Shown one piece after another: positions 44,390 through 53,696 of a stretch of 64,000 nt of DNA (positions within the stretch are counted from its first letter, which is position 1; each line of letters starts with the position of its first letter). A model generated the notes under the pieces. That model saw only the letters and a list, made by a program, of their open reading frames with translations, searched no databases and was not told the DNA's origin. The position numbers were made by a program, and so were the translations under genes. Origin of the DNA: Sedimenticola thiotaurini (GTDB taxonomy: Bacteria > Pseudomonadota > Gammaproteobacteria > Chromatiales > Chromatiaceae); the NCBI RefSeq assembly GCF_001007875.1, contig NZ_CP011412.1, positions 2,294,001 to 2,358,000 of the forward strand, written 5' to 3'.

Positions 44390-45103
44390 TTACAGTTCCA
44401 GGAGGATTTCCTGCTCGGAAATTGAGGGTTCGAAACCACGCGTCTCATAGTGGGCAAAGATGGCATCCACCACCTCCTGCGGCTCTTCACACAGCTGCAC
44501 CAGTTCCAGATCACCCGGTGAGATAGTGCCGTTCCCGCACATGGTGGTGCGCATCCACTCCAGCAGCCCGCCCCAGAACTGGCCATTTACCAGGATAACC
44601 GGGATGCGCCGGGTCTTGCCGGTCTGGATCAGGGTGAGGATCTCGGCGAACTCGTCCAGGGTGCCGAAACCGCCCGGCATCACCACGTAGGCGGATGCAT
44701 GTTTCACAAACATCACCTTGCGGGAGAAAAAGTGCCTGAAATGGAGGGATACATCCTGATATTCATTCGGCTTCTGCTCCTTGGGCAGCTCAATATTGAG
44801 CCCCACGCTGGGCGCCCTCCCCCGGTAGCCACCCTTGTTGGCCGCCTCCATGATGCCCGGACCACCGCCACTGACCACCGCAAAACCGCTTTCCGACAGC
44901 AGATAGGCGATCTGTTCCGCCTTCTGGTAATCCGCACTATCCCGGCTGACCCGGGCAGACCCGAAGATACTGACCGCCGGCCAGATCCCCGAAAGCCGTT
45001 CAAACCCCTCCACGAACTCGGCCATAATCTGGAACACCTTCCAGGATTCCCGTGACAGCTGGCTCTGCTGCGGCCGTTCACCATACGCTTTATTCTTTCC
45101 CAT
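44390..45103 (-). CDS. LOG family protein (cytokinin riboside 5'-monophosphate phosphoribohydrolase-like)
   Basis: A 237-residue protein. The LOG signature residues are present: SGGGPGIMEAANKG and VVMPGGFGTLDEFAE (PGGxGTxxE), with the N-terminal SIFGSARVSRDSADY. Family members hydrolyse nucleoside 5'-monophosphates to free base and ribose phosphate; in bacteria the physiological role is often unclear. The frame is open far upstream (to 45832), but that portion is antisense to rep, so the ATG at 45103 is used; ATG 45130 is an alternative. It is divergent from rep. Confidence 0.9.
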   Translation of the reverse strand: MGKNKAYGERPQQSQLSRESWKVFQIMAEFVEGFERLSGIWPAVSIFGSARVSRDSADYQKAEQIAYLLSESGFAVVSGGGPGIMEAANKGGYRGRAPSVGLNIELPKEQKPNEYQDVSLHFRHFFSRKVMFVKHASAYVVMPGGFGTLDEFAEILTLIQTGKTRRIPVILVNGQFWGGLLEWMRTTMCGNGTISPGDLELVQLCEEPQEVVDAIFAHYETRGFEPSISEQEILLEL

Positions 45104-45202
45104 CTGGTCTATATCCTCGCTTTTCCGCATAATACCGGCGGTGACCTGCCAGCACGTCCACGCAAACCCTTTAGATTCTATCCTGTTTTCTGTTTTAAAG
45201 AG

Positions 45203-47212
45203 ATGTCCGACCTGAATCCCAGTCAGCAAGAGGCTGCCCGACATATTGATACCCCGCTCCTGGTGCTGGCCGGCGCGGGCTCGGGCAAGACGCGCGTGAT
45301 AACCCGTAAAATCGCCTACCTGATCGAGACTATCGGCCTGCAACCACGCCACATCACCGCCGTCACCTTCACCAACAAGGCGGCCCGGGAGATGAAAGAG
45401 CGGGTGACGGCCCTGTTGAAAGGCCGCAACAGTCAGGGCCTGACCATCTCCACTTTCCACACCCTGGGACTCAACATCATCCGTCGCGAACACAAGCTGC
45501 TGGGACTGAAATCGGGCTTCACCATCTTTGACGCCCAGGATGCCGAGAGCCTGATCAAAGAGCTGCTGCGCAAGGGCAATGGGGATGACGAGGTCGCCTC
45601 CAGCTATCAGTGGCGGATCTCCGAATGGAAGAACGACATGCTCAGCCCGGAGCAGGCACTGAGTCAAGCGGAGAGCGACCTGGATCAGCGCTCGGCCCTG
45701 CTCTACGCCCACTACCAGCGCTCCCTGCGGGCCTTCAACGCGGTGGATTTCGATGACCTGATCCTGCTGCCGGTACAGCTGTTCCGGGAGTCCCCGGAGA
45801 CCCTGGAGCAGTGGCAGAATCGCATCCGCCACCTACTGGTGGACGAGTACCAGGACACCAACCTGAGCCAATACGAGCTGGTGCGCCAGCTGGTGGGCGT
45901 ACGCCAGGCCCTCACCGTGGTGGGGGACGATGACCAGTCGATCTACGCCTGGCGCGGCGCCCGACCGGAGAACCTGATCCGCCTGAAGGAGGATTTCCCC
46001 CGGCTCAAGGTGGTGAAACTGGAGCAGAACTACCGCTCCTCGGGGCGTATCCTGAGAGCGGCCAACAGCCTGATTGCCCATAATCCCCACGTGTTCGAAA
46101 AGCGCCTCTGGTGCGACCTGGGTCCCGGCGAGCCGATTCGCGTGATGAGTTGTAAAAACGAGCTGCACGAGGCGGAAAAGGTGGTCTCCGAGATCATTCA
46201 TCACAAGTTCACCTCCGGCGCCGCCCATGGCGACTACGCCATCCTCTACCGCGGCAACCACCAGGCCAAGCTGTTTGAATCGGCCCTGCGCCAGCACAAC
46301 ATCCCCTACTTTCTCAGTGGCGGTACCTCCTTTTTCAGCCGGGCCGAGATAAAGGATGTGATGGCCTACCTGCGCCTGCTGGCCAACCCGGACGACGATG
46401 CCGCCTTCCTGCGTATCGTCAACACCCCGCGGCGGGAGATCGGCGCCACCACCCTGGAGCGGCTGGGTAACTATGCCACCGAACGGGATGTGAGCCTGCT
46501 GACCGCCTGTACCGAACTGGGCCTGGAACAGCACCTCTCCGCCCGGCCACTGGAGCGGCTGCGGGAGTTCGCGGCCTGGATAAACCTGTTCCAGCAACGG
46601 GCCGAGAACGACCATCCGGTACAGACCGTTCGGGACATGCTGCGGGAGCTGCAGTACGAGGACTGGCTGTACGAAAAGGCCTCCAGCGACAAGGTGGCGG
46701 AACGGCGCTGGGAGAATGTACTGGACCTGGTGCAGTGGCTGGACAGCCTGCACAAGGGCGACCGGGTGGGTGAGAGCCTGGCCGAGATGGTTAACCACCT
46801 GGCCCTGCAGGACATCCTGGAGCGGCAGGAGGATGACAGCGGTAACGACCAGGTCCACCTGATGACCCTGCACGCCTCCAAGGGGCTGGAGTTCCCCCAC
46901 GTGTTTCTGGTGGGCATGGAGGAGGAACTGCTACCCCACAAGAGCAGCATTGAAGAGGACAACATCGAGGAGGAGCGCCGCCTAGCCTATGTAGGTATCA
47001 CCCGGGCCCAGCGCACCCTGACCATCAGTTTTGCCGAGAAGCGCAAGCGTTTTGGCGAGATCATCGCCTGTGAACCGAGCCGCTTCCTGGGCGAACTGCC
47101 GGAGGCCGATCTGAAATGGGAGGGACGACAGGGCGACAGTCGGTCAAAAGAGGAGAAACAGGAGCGGGGCAATGCCCATCTCGCCAATCTGCGCAACCTG
47201 CTGGGTGACTAG
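45203..47212 (+). CDS. rep: Rep, ATP-dependent 3'-5' DNA helicase
   Basis: A 669-residue superfamily I helicase of normal Rep length. Motif I is LAGAGSGKTRVITRKIA, motif II LLVDEYQDTN, motif III VVGDDDQSIYAWRGARPEN, motif IV LEQNYRSSGRILRAA, motif V LMTLHASKGLEFPHVFLVG and motif VI RRLAYVGITRAQRTL. The closing segment CEPSRFLGELP is typical of Rep rather than UvrD. It removes proteins ahead of the replication fork. A hairpin terminator lies about 60 bases past the stop. Confidence 0.95.
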   Translation: MSDLNPSQQEAARHIDTPLLVLAGAGSGKTRVITRKIAYLIETIGLQPRHITAVTFTNKAAREMKERVTALLKGRNSQGLTISTFHTLGLNIIRREHKLLGLKSGFTIFDAQDAESLIKELLRKGNGDDEVASSYQWRISEWKNDMLSPEQALSQAESDLDQRSALLYAHYQRSLRAFNAVDFDDLILLPVQLFRESPETLEQWQNRIRHLLVDEYQDTNLSQYELVRQLVGVRQALTVVGDDDQSIYAWRGARPENLIRLKEDFPRLKVVKLEQNYRSSGRILRAANSLIAHNPHVFEKRLWCDLGPGEPIRVMSCKNELHEAEKVVSEIIHHKFTSGAAHGDYAILYRGNHQAKLFESALRQHNIPYFLSGGTSFFSRAEIKDVMAYLRLLANPDDDAAFLRIVNTPRREIGATTLERLGNYATERDVSLLTACTELGLEQHLSARPLERLREFAAWINLFQQRAENDHPVQTVRDMLRELQYEDWLYEKASSDKVAERRWENVLDLVQWLDSLHKGDRVGESLAEMVNHLALQDILERQEDDSGNDQVHLMTLHASKGLEFPHVFLVGMEEELLPHKSSIEEDNIEEERRLAYVGITRAQRTLTISFAEKRKRFGEIIACEPSRFLGELPEADLKWEGRQGDSRSKEEKQERGNAHLANLRNLLGD

Positions 47213-47270
47213 AAGATCCGCTCAGACAGCCTGATCATCAAACAGCACCGTCACTCAGCAAACAAAAAAA

Positions 47271-47298
47271 GGGCACGCCGATAGCATGCCCTTTTTGT
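47271..47298. terminator. Bidirectional intrinsic terminator between rep and the cytochrome gene
   Basis: GGGCACGC and GCATGCCC pair around a 5-base loop (one mismatch, which is a G-U wobble on the minus-strand RNA). The stem is flanked by CTTTTTG on the plus side and a run of seven A on the other, giving a U-run in both directions. It serves the convergent genes rep and the cytochrome c gene. Confidence 0.85.
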
Positions 47299-47315
47299 TC
47301 CAGCCACTGGCTAGT

Positions 47316-47846
47316 TTAACGTGGCTGGTTACTCAGCCAGGTGGCAATGGCCTGGATATCCTCATCGGAAACCGCCGCCATGATCCCTTTCATCACAGCC
47401 GACTGTCCGTTGCTACGGGCACCGCTCTTGATATCGGTCATCTGATTGGCGATGTACTGCTGCGGCAACCCTGCCACTTTCGGATAGATAGGCATAATGG
47501 GGGTCTTGCCATCGGCCCCGTGGCAGGCCGTACAACCCTTGGCCACGTAGAGTGCGGCGCCAGGATCATCGGACCCCGCTGCCGGGGCGGCGGCCGCTGC
47601 CTCGGGCGCCGGAGCGGCGGCCGCAGCGGGAGCTGCTGCTTCCGAAGCCGGGGCGGCAGGGGCGGCTGGAGCGGCCGGTTCAGCGGAAGCCGCCTGGGCC
47701 TGCCCTTCTATCGCGACCTGGCCAACCGGCTTGATACGTTCGATCACCTCACTCCTCTCCTGCGCCAGCAACGGTGCACTCACTACCAGGGCAGCAACAC
47801 TCGCCATCGTCATACGCTTCATAAGGGAAACAGCTCTAGGGTTCAC
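47316..47846 (-). CDS. Cytochrome c5-like monohaem protein with Ala/Pro-rich linker
   Basis: A 176-residue exported protein. A signal peptide (MKRMTMASVAALVVSAPLLA) follows a GTG start that is strongly supported by AAGGAG 8 bases upstream. Residues 50-95 are a low-complexity Ala/Pro/Glu spacer. The C-terminal domain has one haem motif, KGCTACHGADG, a Met-containing stretch (MPIYPKVAGLPQQYIANQM) and the class I ending IQAIATWLSNQ. It should be a soluble or tethered periplasmic electron carrier whose partner is unknown. Its haem attachment would depend on Ccm. Confidence 0.9.
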   Translation of the reverse strand: MNPRAVSLMKRMTMASVAALVVSAPLLAQERSEVIERIKPVGQVAIEGQAQAASAEPAAPAAPAAPASEAAAPAAAAAPAPEAAAAAPAAGSDDPGAALYVAKGCTACHGADGKTPIMPIYPKVAGLPQQYIANQMTDIKSGARSNGQSAVMKGIMAAVSDEDIQAIATWLSNQPR

Positions 47847-48076
47847 AATCTAACTCCTTATACATGGTGATCAAGTGGATGGGCGACAGACGCCAGACAT
47901 CGGCCAACCCCGGATTCAATTCGGCGCAGTATAACGACAACCGCAATAAAGATCGACTGTCAAGCCGGTATTCGGGCCGGAAAACCGGGCTGATGGGATG
48001 GACGTAACCGGCACCTCAGGGTAAGATACGCCCTCTTCGCCCGCCGCAGCACCGAAACGGCGGTCAGGAATCTCAA

Positions 48077-48153
48077 GCGCCCGTAGCTCAGCTGGATAGA
48101 GTACTGCCCTCCGAAGGCAGGGGTCACAGGTTCGAATCCTGTCGGGCGCGCCA
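48077..48153 (+). tRNA. tRNA-Arg (CCG anticodon)
   Basis: A 77-base cloverleaf: acceptor GCGCCCG pairs with CGGGCGC, the D loop is AGCTCAGCTGGATAGAGT, the anticodon stem-loop CTGCCCTCCGAAGGCAG has CCG as anticodon, and the T arm ACAGGTTCGAATCCTGT is standard. The discriminator is G and CCA is encoded. It reads Arg CGG codons. A T-run follows directly. Confidence 0.97.
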
Positions 48154-48560
48154 TTTTTCAGGCTCACGGGACAGCAGTGAGCAGCGCCCCACCCCCATTT
48201 GCTCCAATCCAGTCCACAATGACTTAAACCGGCGACGGTTCGACAGTACTCCGGGATATAGCAGATCGTGCTCTCCCTATCCTATACCGACCACGCCCTT
48301 CTCCGCGCGCCACACGAAGAGTCTGTGCCGGTAACGCAGCACCTGCGCTCAACGGTTCGCAGTGACGCCAGCCGATCAAAAATCCCCGCGACTGCTTTTC
48401 CGCCAACCGTGGACAGGAGGCGCTGTCACGGTATGATAACGGTCTGGCGTCGGCCATGACCTGCAACACCCGACCGGGTAGTGCTCTAGCGGTAGAACAC
48501 CCATCTGTCGCCACCCGTAAATTCTGGATACGGATATCCATTCACTGTGGAGAGTAACCG
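48154..48560. other. Non-coding stretch between tRNA-Arg and the hybrid kinase
   Basis: About 400 bases with no convincing gene. It contains a good sigma-70-like promoter at 48410-48437 and a leader of some 115 bases with an imperfect hairpin (48476-48502, GTGCTCTA paired with TAGAACAC). No integrase remnant or direct repeat of the tRNA 3' end was seen. Confidence 0.6.
48410..48437 (+). promoter_or_regulatory. Candidate sigma-70 promoter for the hybrid histidine kinase
   Basis: TGGACA (48410-48415), a 16-base spacer and TATGAT (48432-48437) each match the consensus at 5 of 6 positions. Transcription would start near 48444, leaving a leader of about 115 bases before the kinase ATG. Confidence 0.5.
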
Positions 48561-50933
48561 ATGAAAAAACTCCAGACACTGATTGCCGACAACGAAGACT
48601 GGCTGATTGAGCGGGTACTGTTCTATGCCAAGAAGCACGGCTATACCCAATTCACCTCGACCCTGAAGGAGGCCTGGCGGGCCTCGATCCAGGGACTCTC
48701 CGCGCCCCTGATCGATGCCCTGACCATTTTCGGGAACTTACCGGACCTGCACGCCGGTACAGACTTCACCAAAAACCCGATTACCACCTTTGGCGTGCAA
48801 CAGGCCATTCAGCACCGGGCACGGGGAGTAACCTTACAGCTGTTTCTGGGACTGAATAAATACTATCGTCAAACCTACGTCGACCTGGTCATGGAAGATC
48901 GGCTTCCCAGCGAGGAAAAGGAGCGTTATCGACTGTTCATTGAACGTTTTTTCGATCTGATTGAGCTGGGTTTCTGCTCCGAATGGACCAATGCCACCGA
49001 GAGTAAAAAACTGGCCGAGACACAGGAGCGCAACCGCGCTCTGGCCAATGAGAAAAACAAGTACCTGACCATATTTGAAAGCCTTAAAGACCCGGTCATT
49101 CTGCTGGACGATGAAGGTGCCATCCAGAACATGAATCATGCCGCCCATGAGTTGTTTGTGGGCAATCGGGATCCCGGCGCACTCTATTATGGTGCAGATC
49201 AGAAGCACTCCATTGAGAACCAGGTGGACTTTCTGAAAGCCCACATCGGTGAATCGGATAAATTTGAAATCGCACTCAAGACCAAAGATGGTATGCAGGA
49301 ATTTGAAGTGCGGGTTCAGCGTATGCTGGATGTAAGCGACAAATTTCTCGGCACGGTGATGATCCTGAATAACGTGGCCGCCTACAAACGCGCCAATGAA
49401 CTGGCCGAAGCCGCCAGCAAAATGAAGTCGTCTTTCCTGGCCACCATGAGTCATGAGATCCGCACCCCCATCAACGGCATTCTCGGCATGGCCAACCTGT
49501 TGATGGACACCCCGTTATCCCAGGACCAGATGGATTACCTGGAGAAGATCACCTCGTCGGGCGAGGTGCTCATGGCTGTTCTGAATGACATTCTCGATTA
49601 CTCCAAGATCGAAGCCGGTGTGCTGACCCTGGAAACGGTCGACTTCAACCTGTGCGAGGTGATGGAACAGGTGGCCGAACTGGTCGCCCCCGCCGCCACC
49701 AAGAAAGGACTGGAATTCGGTTTATCGCTATCTGAAGAAGTGCCCTGTTTCCTGCTGGGCGATCCGGGAAAAATCCGCCAGGTGCTCCTGAACCTGGCCA
49801 GTAACGCGGTCAAATTCACGCCGTCCGGCTCGGTCACGATGGAAGTGCAGTGTAACCAGGAAAGCGATAAGCCGATGGTTCGTTTCAATGTCATCGATAC
49901 CGGGATTGGTGTATCAGAAGAGAAGATTGACCACCTGTTCGAACCCTTCACCCAGGAGAACGCCTCCATTACGCGTCTCTATGGTGGCACCGGCCTGGGA
50001 CTGGCAATCTGCAAAAAACTGGTGACTGCCATGGACGGGACCATCACCTGCAGCAACACCGGTCAGGGCAGTATCTTTACGTTTGAAGTTCCGTTACATG
50101 AAGGCAAACCCCAGTCATCTTCCGGGGAAGTGATTTCACAAGTCTGGAAACCGCGCTCCCTGGATGTCCTGCTGGTTGAGGACAATGAAGTCAACATGCT
50201 GGTCGCCGAAGGTTTTCTGAAACGCCAGGGCCATAATGTATTCAGAGCCGGCAGTGCCGAAGATGCCCTCGATCAGCTGGCTGAGAGGCCATTTGAACTT
50301 ATCCTGATGGATATCCGCCTGCCGGGCATGAGCGGCCTGGATGCGGTCCGTGCGATTCGCGCTTCCAGGGACAAGTTGTGTGCCCGCACACCCATCATTG
50401 TACTTAGCGCCAATGTGATTCGCAGTGAAGTGGAGAAGTGTTTTGTGGCAGGTGCAAACGGTTTTCTGGGTAAACCGTTCACACCGGAAGATATGGAAAG
50501 CGCCATCAGCGACTGCCTGTCGGAACATGCCGGTGTTGCACGCATCACCAACAAACCGCAACAGAAAACCTATCCGCTTATTGATCCCAAAGTGATGCAG
50601 CAGCACCTGGAACTGCTGGGTCCGCAGCCTGCCACCCGAATCATCACAGCCTTTATGGATACAGCCCCCCAAACCATCGAGACACTGCGACAGGCGTTGG
50701 ACAACAGGGCATATGCAGACGTGGCTGACCAGGCCCACAGCTTGAAAAGCGCCGTCGGCAACGTCGGCCTGGTTCACGCCGCCGACCTGGCCAAGCAACT
50801 GGAGATCGCCGCCAACGAGCAGAATCAGGATAGATCCCTGGCAATCTACCAGGCACTTGAAACCAACTTCCGACAGTCGCTACGACTACTGCAGGAGGGG
50901 TGGGAGAACGTCTTGTCAGATCATGTCGCCTGA
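48561..50933 (+). CDS. Soluble hybrid sensor histidine kinase with receiver and Hpt domains (TorS-like output)
   Basis: A 790-residue protein without membrane helices. Residues 1-150 form a helical domain (RARGVTLQLFLGLNKYYRQT) resembling RsbR-type N-terminal sensor folds, followed by a PAS domain (ILLDDEGAIQNMNHAAHELF). The His box FLATMSHEIRTPINGILGMA is near residue 298, the ATPase domain has VLLNLASNAVKFTPSGSV and DTGIGVSEEKIDHL, the receiver starts near 533 (VLLVEDNEVNML, LILMDIRLPGMSG), and the Hpt His is in DQAHSLKSAVGNVG near 727. The H-D-H layout matches TorS/ArcB phosphorelays. It converges with the TorR-like gene 24 bases beyond its stop, so TorR is the likely target; E. coli TorS is membrane-bound, this one is not. 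Confidence 0.9.
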   Translation: MKKLQTLIADNEDWLIERVLFYAKKHGYTQFTSTLKEAWRASIQGLSAPLIDALTIFGNLPDLHAGTDFTKNPITTFGVQQAIQHRARGVTLQLFLGLNKYYRQTYVDLVMEDRLPSEEKERYRLFIERFFDLIELGFCSEWTNATESKKLAETQERNRALANEKNKYLTIFESLKDPVILLDDEGAIQNMNHAAHELFVGNRDPGALYYGADQKHSIENQVDFLKAHIGESDKFEIALKTKDGMQEFEVRVQRMLDVSDKFLGTVMILNNVAAYKRANELAEAASKMKSSFLATMSHEIRTPINGILGMANLLMDTPLSQDQMDYLEKITSSGEVLMAVLNDILDYSKIEAGVLTLETVDFNLCEVMEQVAELVAPAATKKGLEFGLSLSEEVPCFLLGDPGKIRQVLLNLASNAVKFTPSGSVTMEVQCNQESDKPMVRFNVIDTGIGVSEEKIDHLFEPFTQENASITRLYGGTGLGLAICKKLVTAMDGTITCSNTGQGSIFTFEVPLHEGKPQSSSGEVISQVWKPRSLDVLLVEDNEVNMLVAEGFLKRQGHNVFRAGSAEDALDQLAERPFELILMDIRLPGMSGLDAVRAIRASRDKLCARTPIIVLSANVIRSEVEKCFVAGANGFLGKPFTPEDMESAISDCLSEHAGVARITNKPQQKTYPLIDPKVMQQHLELLGPQPATRIITAFMDTAPQTIETLRQALDNRAYADVADQAHSLKSAVGNVGLVHAADLAKQLEIAANEQNQDRSLAIYQALETNFRQSLRLLQEGWENVLSDHVA

Positions 50934-50957
50934 GTAGTGAAGAGGGTCCGGATCGCT

Positions 50958-51665
50958 TTATTCACCGGCTCCGGCAAATACATAACCGACACCGTGTACC
51001 GTGATAATCATGGACGGAGCGTGGGGGTCGGGTTCAATCTTGCGCCGGATGCGGCCGATCAGTACGTCTACCGTCCGGTCATTGGGTGCCCAATCCCGGT
51101 TACTGGTGTAGTCCAGCAGATTATCCCGGGACATGACGCGGTTGGGATTGTTGACCAGGGCGGAGAGCAACTCAAACTCACCACGGGTCAGACGCACATC
51201 CTCTCCCTCTGGTGATTCCAGGCTGCGGGTGTTCATGTTCAGTGACCAGCCGGAGAACTTTTTAATCCGCTCATCACTTTTCGCCATCCGGGCGGCGTTG
51301 ATTCTGGCCAGCAGGTTCTTGGCACGCACCAGCAGCTCACGGGGATTGAACGGCTTGGTGACATAATCGTCCGCCCCCATCTCCAGCGCCACAATCCGGT
51401 CAACCTCATCCGACTTGCCGGTCACCATGATCACGCCCACCGTGGACTGCTGACGCAGCTCCCTTAACAGGGTCAGTCCATCTTCACCGGGGAGGCGTAT
51501 ATCCAGCATGATCAGGTCCACATCACCTTTGGCAAAAGCGGCACGCATCTGCTCCCCATCCACCGCCTCGGTAACCCGATAACCCTCCTTCTCGAAATAG
51601 CTGGAAAGCGTCACCCGGCTGGTCGCATCATCCTCAACGACAAGAATATGATTCTTACCGGCCAC
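50958..51665 (-). CDS. torR: TorR-like response regulator
   Basis: About 235 residues from a GTG with AGGGGG upstream; GTG codons at 51671 and 51695 are alternatives. The receiver strongly resembles E. coli TorR (VDLIMLDIRLPGEDGLTLL, then RQQSTVGVIMVTGKSDEVDR and ALEMGADDYVTKPFNPREL). The OmpR-type output has VRLTRGEFELLSALVNNPN and RTVDVLIGRIRRKIE. TorR activates the tor operon by binding CTGTTCATAT-type boxes. It is divergent from torC, and the 167-base region between holds box-like elements. The phosphodonor is probably the adjacent soluble hybrid kinase. Confidence 0.88.
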   Translation of the reverse strand: MAGKNHILVVEDDATSRVTLSSYFEKEGYRVTEAVDGEQMRAAFAKGDVDLIMLDIRLPGEDGLTLLRELRQQSTVGVIMVTGKSDEVDRIVALEMGADDYVTKPFNPRELLVRAKNLLARINAARMAKSDERIKKFSGWSLNMNTRSLESPEGEDVRLTRGEFELLSALVNNPNRVMSRDNLLDYTSNRDWAPNDRTVDVLIGRIRRKIEPDPHAPSMIITVHGVGYVFAGAGE

Positions 51666-51712
51666 TGCCACCCCCTGGAAATTAAAGCGGAACACTGCTG
51701 AACGTTTACAAC

Positions 51713-51743
51713 CTGTTCACAAACTTCTACAGGCCATTCATCG
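51713..51743. promoter_or_regulatory. Tor-box-like operator in the torR-torC intergenic region
   Basis: CTGTTCACAA (51713-51722) and CCATTCATCG (51734-51743) resemble the TorR box CTGTTCATAT and are spaced 21 bases start to start, two helical turns. The surrounding 50 bases (GTTCACAAACTTCTACAG, ..TAGGATAACGGCATTTAC) recur almost unchanged upstream of torA at 53697-53746. Confidence 0.7.
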
Positions 51744-51832
51744 CCTAGGATAACGGCATTTACACCCCCTTTCTAGCATTTGGGACAGTCTCGATTTCTT
51801 TGTTATCCACGCGAGATTCCCAGGAGGAAAAA

Positions 51833-53011
51833 ATGTTAGTTAAATTCTGGAAGGTCTTACGAAAACCTTCTGCCAAATACTCACTTGGCCTGCTCCTGAC
51901 CTTGGGTATTGTCGTAGGCATTATCGGCTGGGGCGGCTTCCATACTGTCATGGAAGCGACCAATGACCTGGAGTTCTGTATCTCCTGTCATGAAATGGAG
52001 AATACGGTCTACCAGGAGTACAAGAAGACCGTGCACTACACCAACCGCAGCGGTGTACGGGCCATCTGTTCCGATTGCCATGTCCCCAAGGAGTGGGGTC
52101 CAAAAGTAATCCGCAAGATCAAGGCATCCGCCGAGATCTATCACAAGCTGGTCGGCAGCATCGACACTAAGGAGAAGTTCGAAGCCAAGCGGCTGGAACT
52201 GGCCCAGAACGTCTGGGCGGCCATGGAAGCAACCGATTCCCGGGAATGCCGCAACTGTCACTCCTGGGAGGCCATGGATCCGACCAAGCAGCAGGAAAAA
52301 TCGGTCAAGCAGATGAAGAAGGGCCGGGAGAACGGCGAGACCTGTATCGCCTGCCATAAAGGTATTGCCCACAAGCTACCTGACATGTCCCAGGGATACA
52401 AGGCGATGTACGAGGAGTTACAGGCCCTGGCCAAGAAAGAGGAAGCCAAGGCCGACACCCTGTACACCGTGGAGACCCAGTCCTTTTTCAGCACCGAGGA
52501 ACAGGCCGCCAATGGCAAGAAGCCGGATGGACGCCTGCTGGGCCTGACGGAAGTGAGCGTACTGGAACGCAAAGGCGATCTGCTCAAAGTAAGAATCGAT
52601 GGCTGGCAACAGGACAAGGTGGGTGGACTCATCTATGCCCTGCAGGGCAAGCGCATCTTTTCGGCAGCACTGGGTAAGAAGATTCGCGACAAGGTGGTGA
52701 TCCACAAGACCGAACTGGACACTGACACCGAACTCACCTGGCACCAGGTCAGCCTGGATGTCTGGGTACCGAAGGGCAAGTTACTGGCCAATAAAGGCAA
52801 GTTGCTGGCCTACGGAAAAGAGATGTTCAGCGCCAGCTGCAGTGTCTGTCACTCAACACCGGCACCCGAGCACTCCCTGGCCAACCAGTGGATCGGCACC
52901 CTGAAGGCGATGAAGCGGTTCATCTCCCTGGACAAGGAGCAGTATCGGTTCCTGCAGAAGTACCTGCAGTTCAATGCCCAGGATACCAGTGGAGGCAAAT
53001 ACCATGGGTAA
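51833..53011 (+). CDS. torC: TorC-type pentahaem c-type cytochrome (NapC/NirT family)
   Basis: A 392-residue protein starting at the ATG after CCCAGGAGGAAAAA. One N-terminal helix (about 17-37) anchors it. Four haem motifs lie in the NapC/NirT domain: CISCH (49-53), CSDCH (79-83), CRNCH (139-143) and CIACH (171-175). A fifth, CSVCH (336-340), is in the C-terminal TorC domain after an SH3-like stretch (LYALQGKRIFSAALG). It takes electrons from the quinol pool and passes them to the periplasmic reductase TorA. The stop overlaps torD by 8 bases. Confidence 0.95.
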   Translation: MLVKFWKVLRKPSAKYSLGLLLTLGIVVGIIGWGGFHTVMEATNDLEFCISCHEMENTVYQEYKKTVHYTNRSGVRAICSDCHVPKEWGPKVIRKIKASAEIYHKLVGSIDTKEKFEAKRLELAQNVWAAMEATDSRECRNCHSWEAMDPTKQQEKSVKQMKKGRENGETCIACHKGIAHKLPDMSQGYKAMYEELQALAKKEEAKADTLYTVETQSFFSTEEQAANGKKPDGRLLGLTEVSVLERKGDLLKVRIDGWQQDKVGGLIYALQGKRIFSAALGKKIRDKVVIHKTELDTDTELTWHQVSLDVWVPKGKLLANKGKLLAYGKEMFSASCSVCHSTPAPEHSLANQWIGTLKAMKRFISLDKEQYRFLQKYLQFNAQDTSGGKYHG

Positions 53012-53681
53012 GGAAACGGTTTCTGCCCTGCCGGCGATTGATCGCCCCATGGCTTATCGCTGGCTGGCCGGGCTCTACTCCAACGAGTTGACCCCGGAGA
53101 TGCTGGAAAACTATGCCGGCACCGAGGGGCAGGTGGCATTGAACGCCTTGGCCGCGGAGCCATGCTTCGCCCCGGTGATCGGCACCATCCGAAAGCTCAC
53201 GGAACAGCCGGACCAGTTCCAGTCAGCTGCCCTGGATCTTGCCACCCACTTCGCTTACCTGTTTCTTGGCGTTGGCGGGCGGTACTCGGCACCGCCCTAC
53301 CAGTCGGCCTATAGCGATAAAAGCGGGATGCTTTTTCAACAGAGCACGACCGAGATGGATGCGGTACTCCGGGAACTGGATCTCTCCGTAGTGAGCGAAC
53401 TGAAAGAGCCGCCGGATCATATCGCCATCCAGCTGAGCGTCATGGCGCAGTTGGCGGATAAAAGTGTCAGCGCCAACCTTGAGGACGGGGTTGCGGGAGC
53501 TGAGCTGATTGAGCAGCAGATGAACTTTATCGATCGCCATCTGCTGAACTGGACACCGGCTTTCAGGGACGACTGTATTCTCAACGACAAGGGTGATTTC
53601 TACGCCAACCTGGCCCGGGCCACGGTGCAGTACCTGGCCCGGGACCGGGCCTGGCTGGCGGCGATCGAAAGTGGTGACTGA
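53004..53681 (+). CDS. torD: TorD, cytoplasmic chaperone for the molybdoenzyme
   Basis: A 225-residue all-helical protein of the TorD/DmsD family. The start ATG overlaps the torC end and has GGAGG 8 bases upstream. Diagnostic segments are YRWLAGLYSNELTPEML near the N-terminus and FAYLFLGVGGRYSAPPYQSA, followed by EPPDHIAIQLSVMAQLAD, corresponding to the E(P)xDH motif. TorD binds the Tat leader of apo-TorA and assists cofactor insertion before export. Gene order torC-torD-torA differs from the E. coli torCAD order. Confidence 0.95.
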   Translation: MGKETVSALPAIDRPMAYRWLAGLYSNELTPEMLENYAGTEGQVALNALAAEPCFAPVIGTIRKLTEQPDQFQSAALDLATHFAYLFLGVGGRYSAPPYQSAYSDKSGMLFQQSTTEMDAVLRELDLSVVSELKEPPDHIAIQLSVMAQLADKSVSANLEDGVAGAELIEQQMNFIDRHLLNWTPAFRDDCILNDKGDFYANLARATVQYLARDRAWLAAIESGD

Positions 53682-53696
53682 GCCGTCATTCATCGT

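Noticed and set aside
45104-45832. Long N-terminal extension of the LOG-family frame
   Set aside because: It is antisense to rep; the LOG domain is complete from 45103.
47916-48167. Minus-strand frames (including one starting [16 protein letters not shown]) across the tRNA region
   Set aside because: These are antisense translations of tRNA-Arg, a well-known source of false genes.
48476-48502. tRNA-like D-arm sequence (GTGCTCTAGCGGTAGAAC) in the kinase leader
   Set aside because: No acceptor, anticodon or T arm can be built around it; treated as a simple imperfect hairpin.
48154-48560. Possible integration site next to tRNA-Arg
   Set aside because: No integrase, no repeated tRNA 3' end and no phage or mobile genes nearby.
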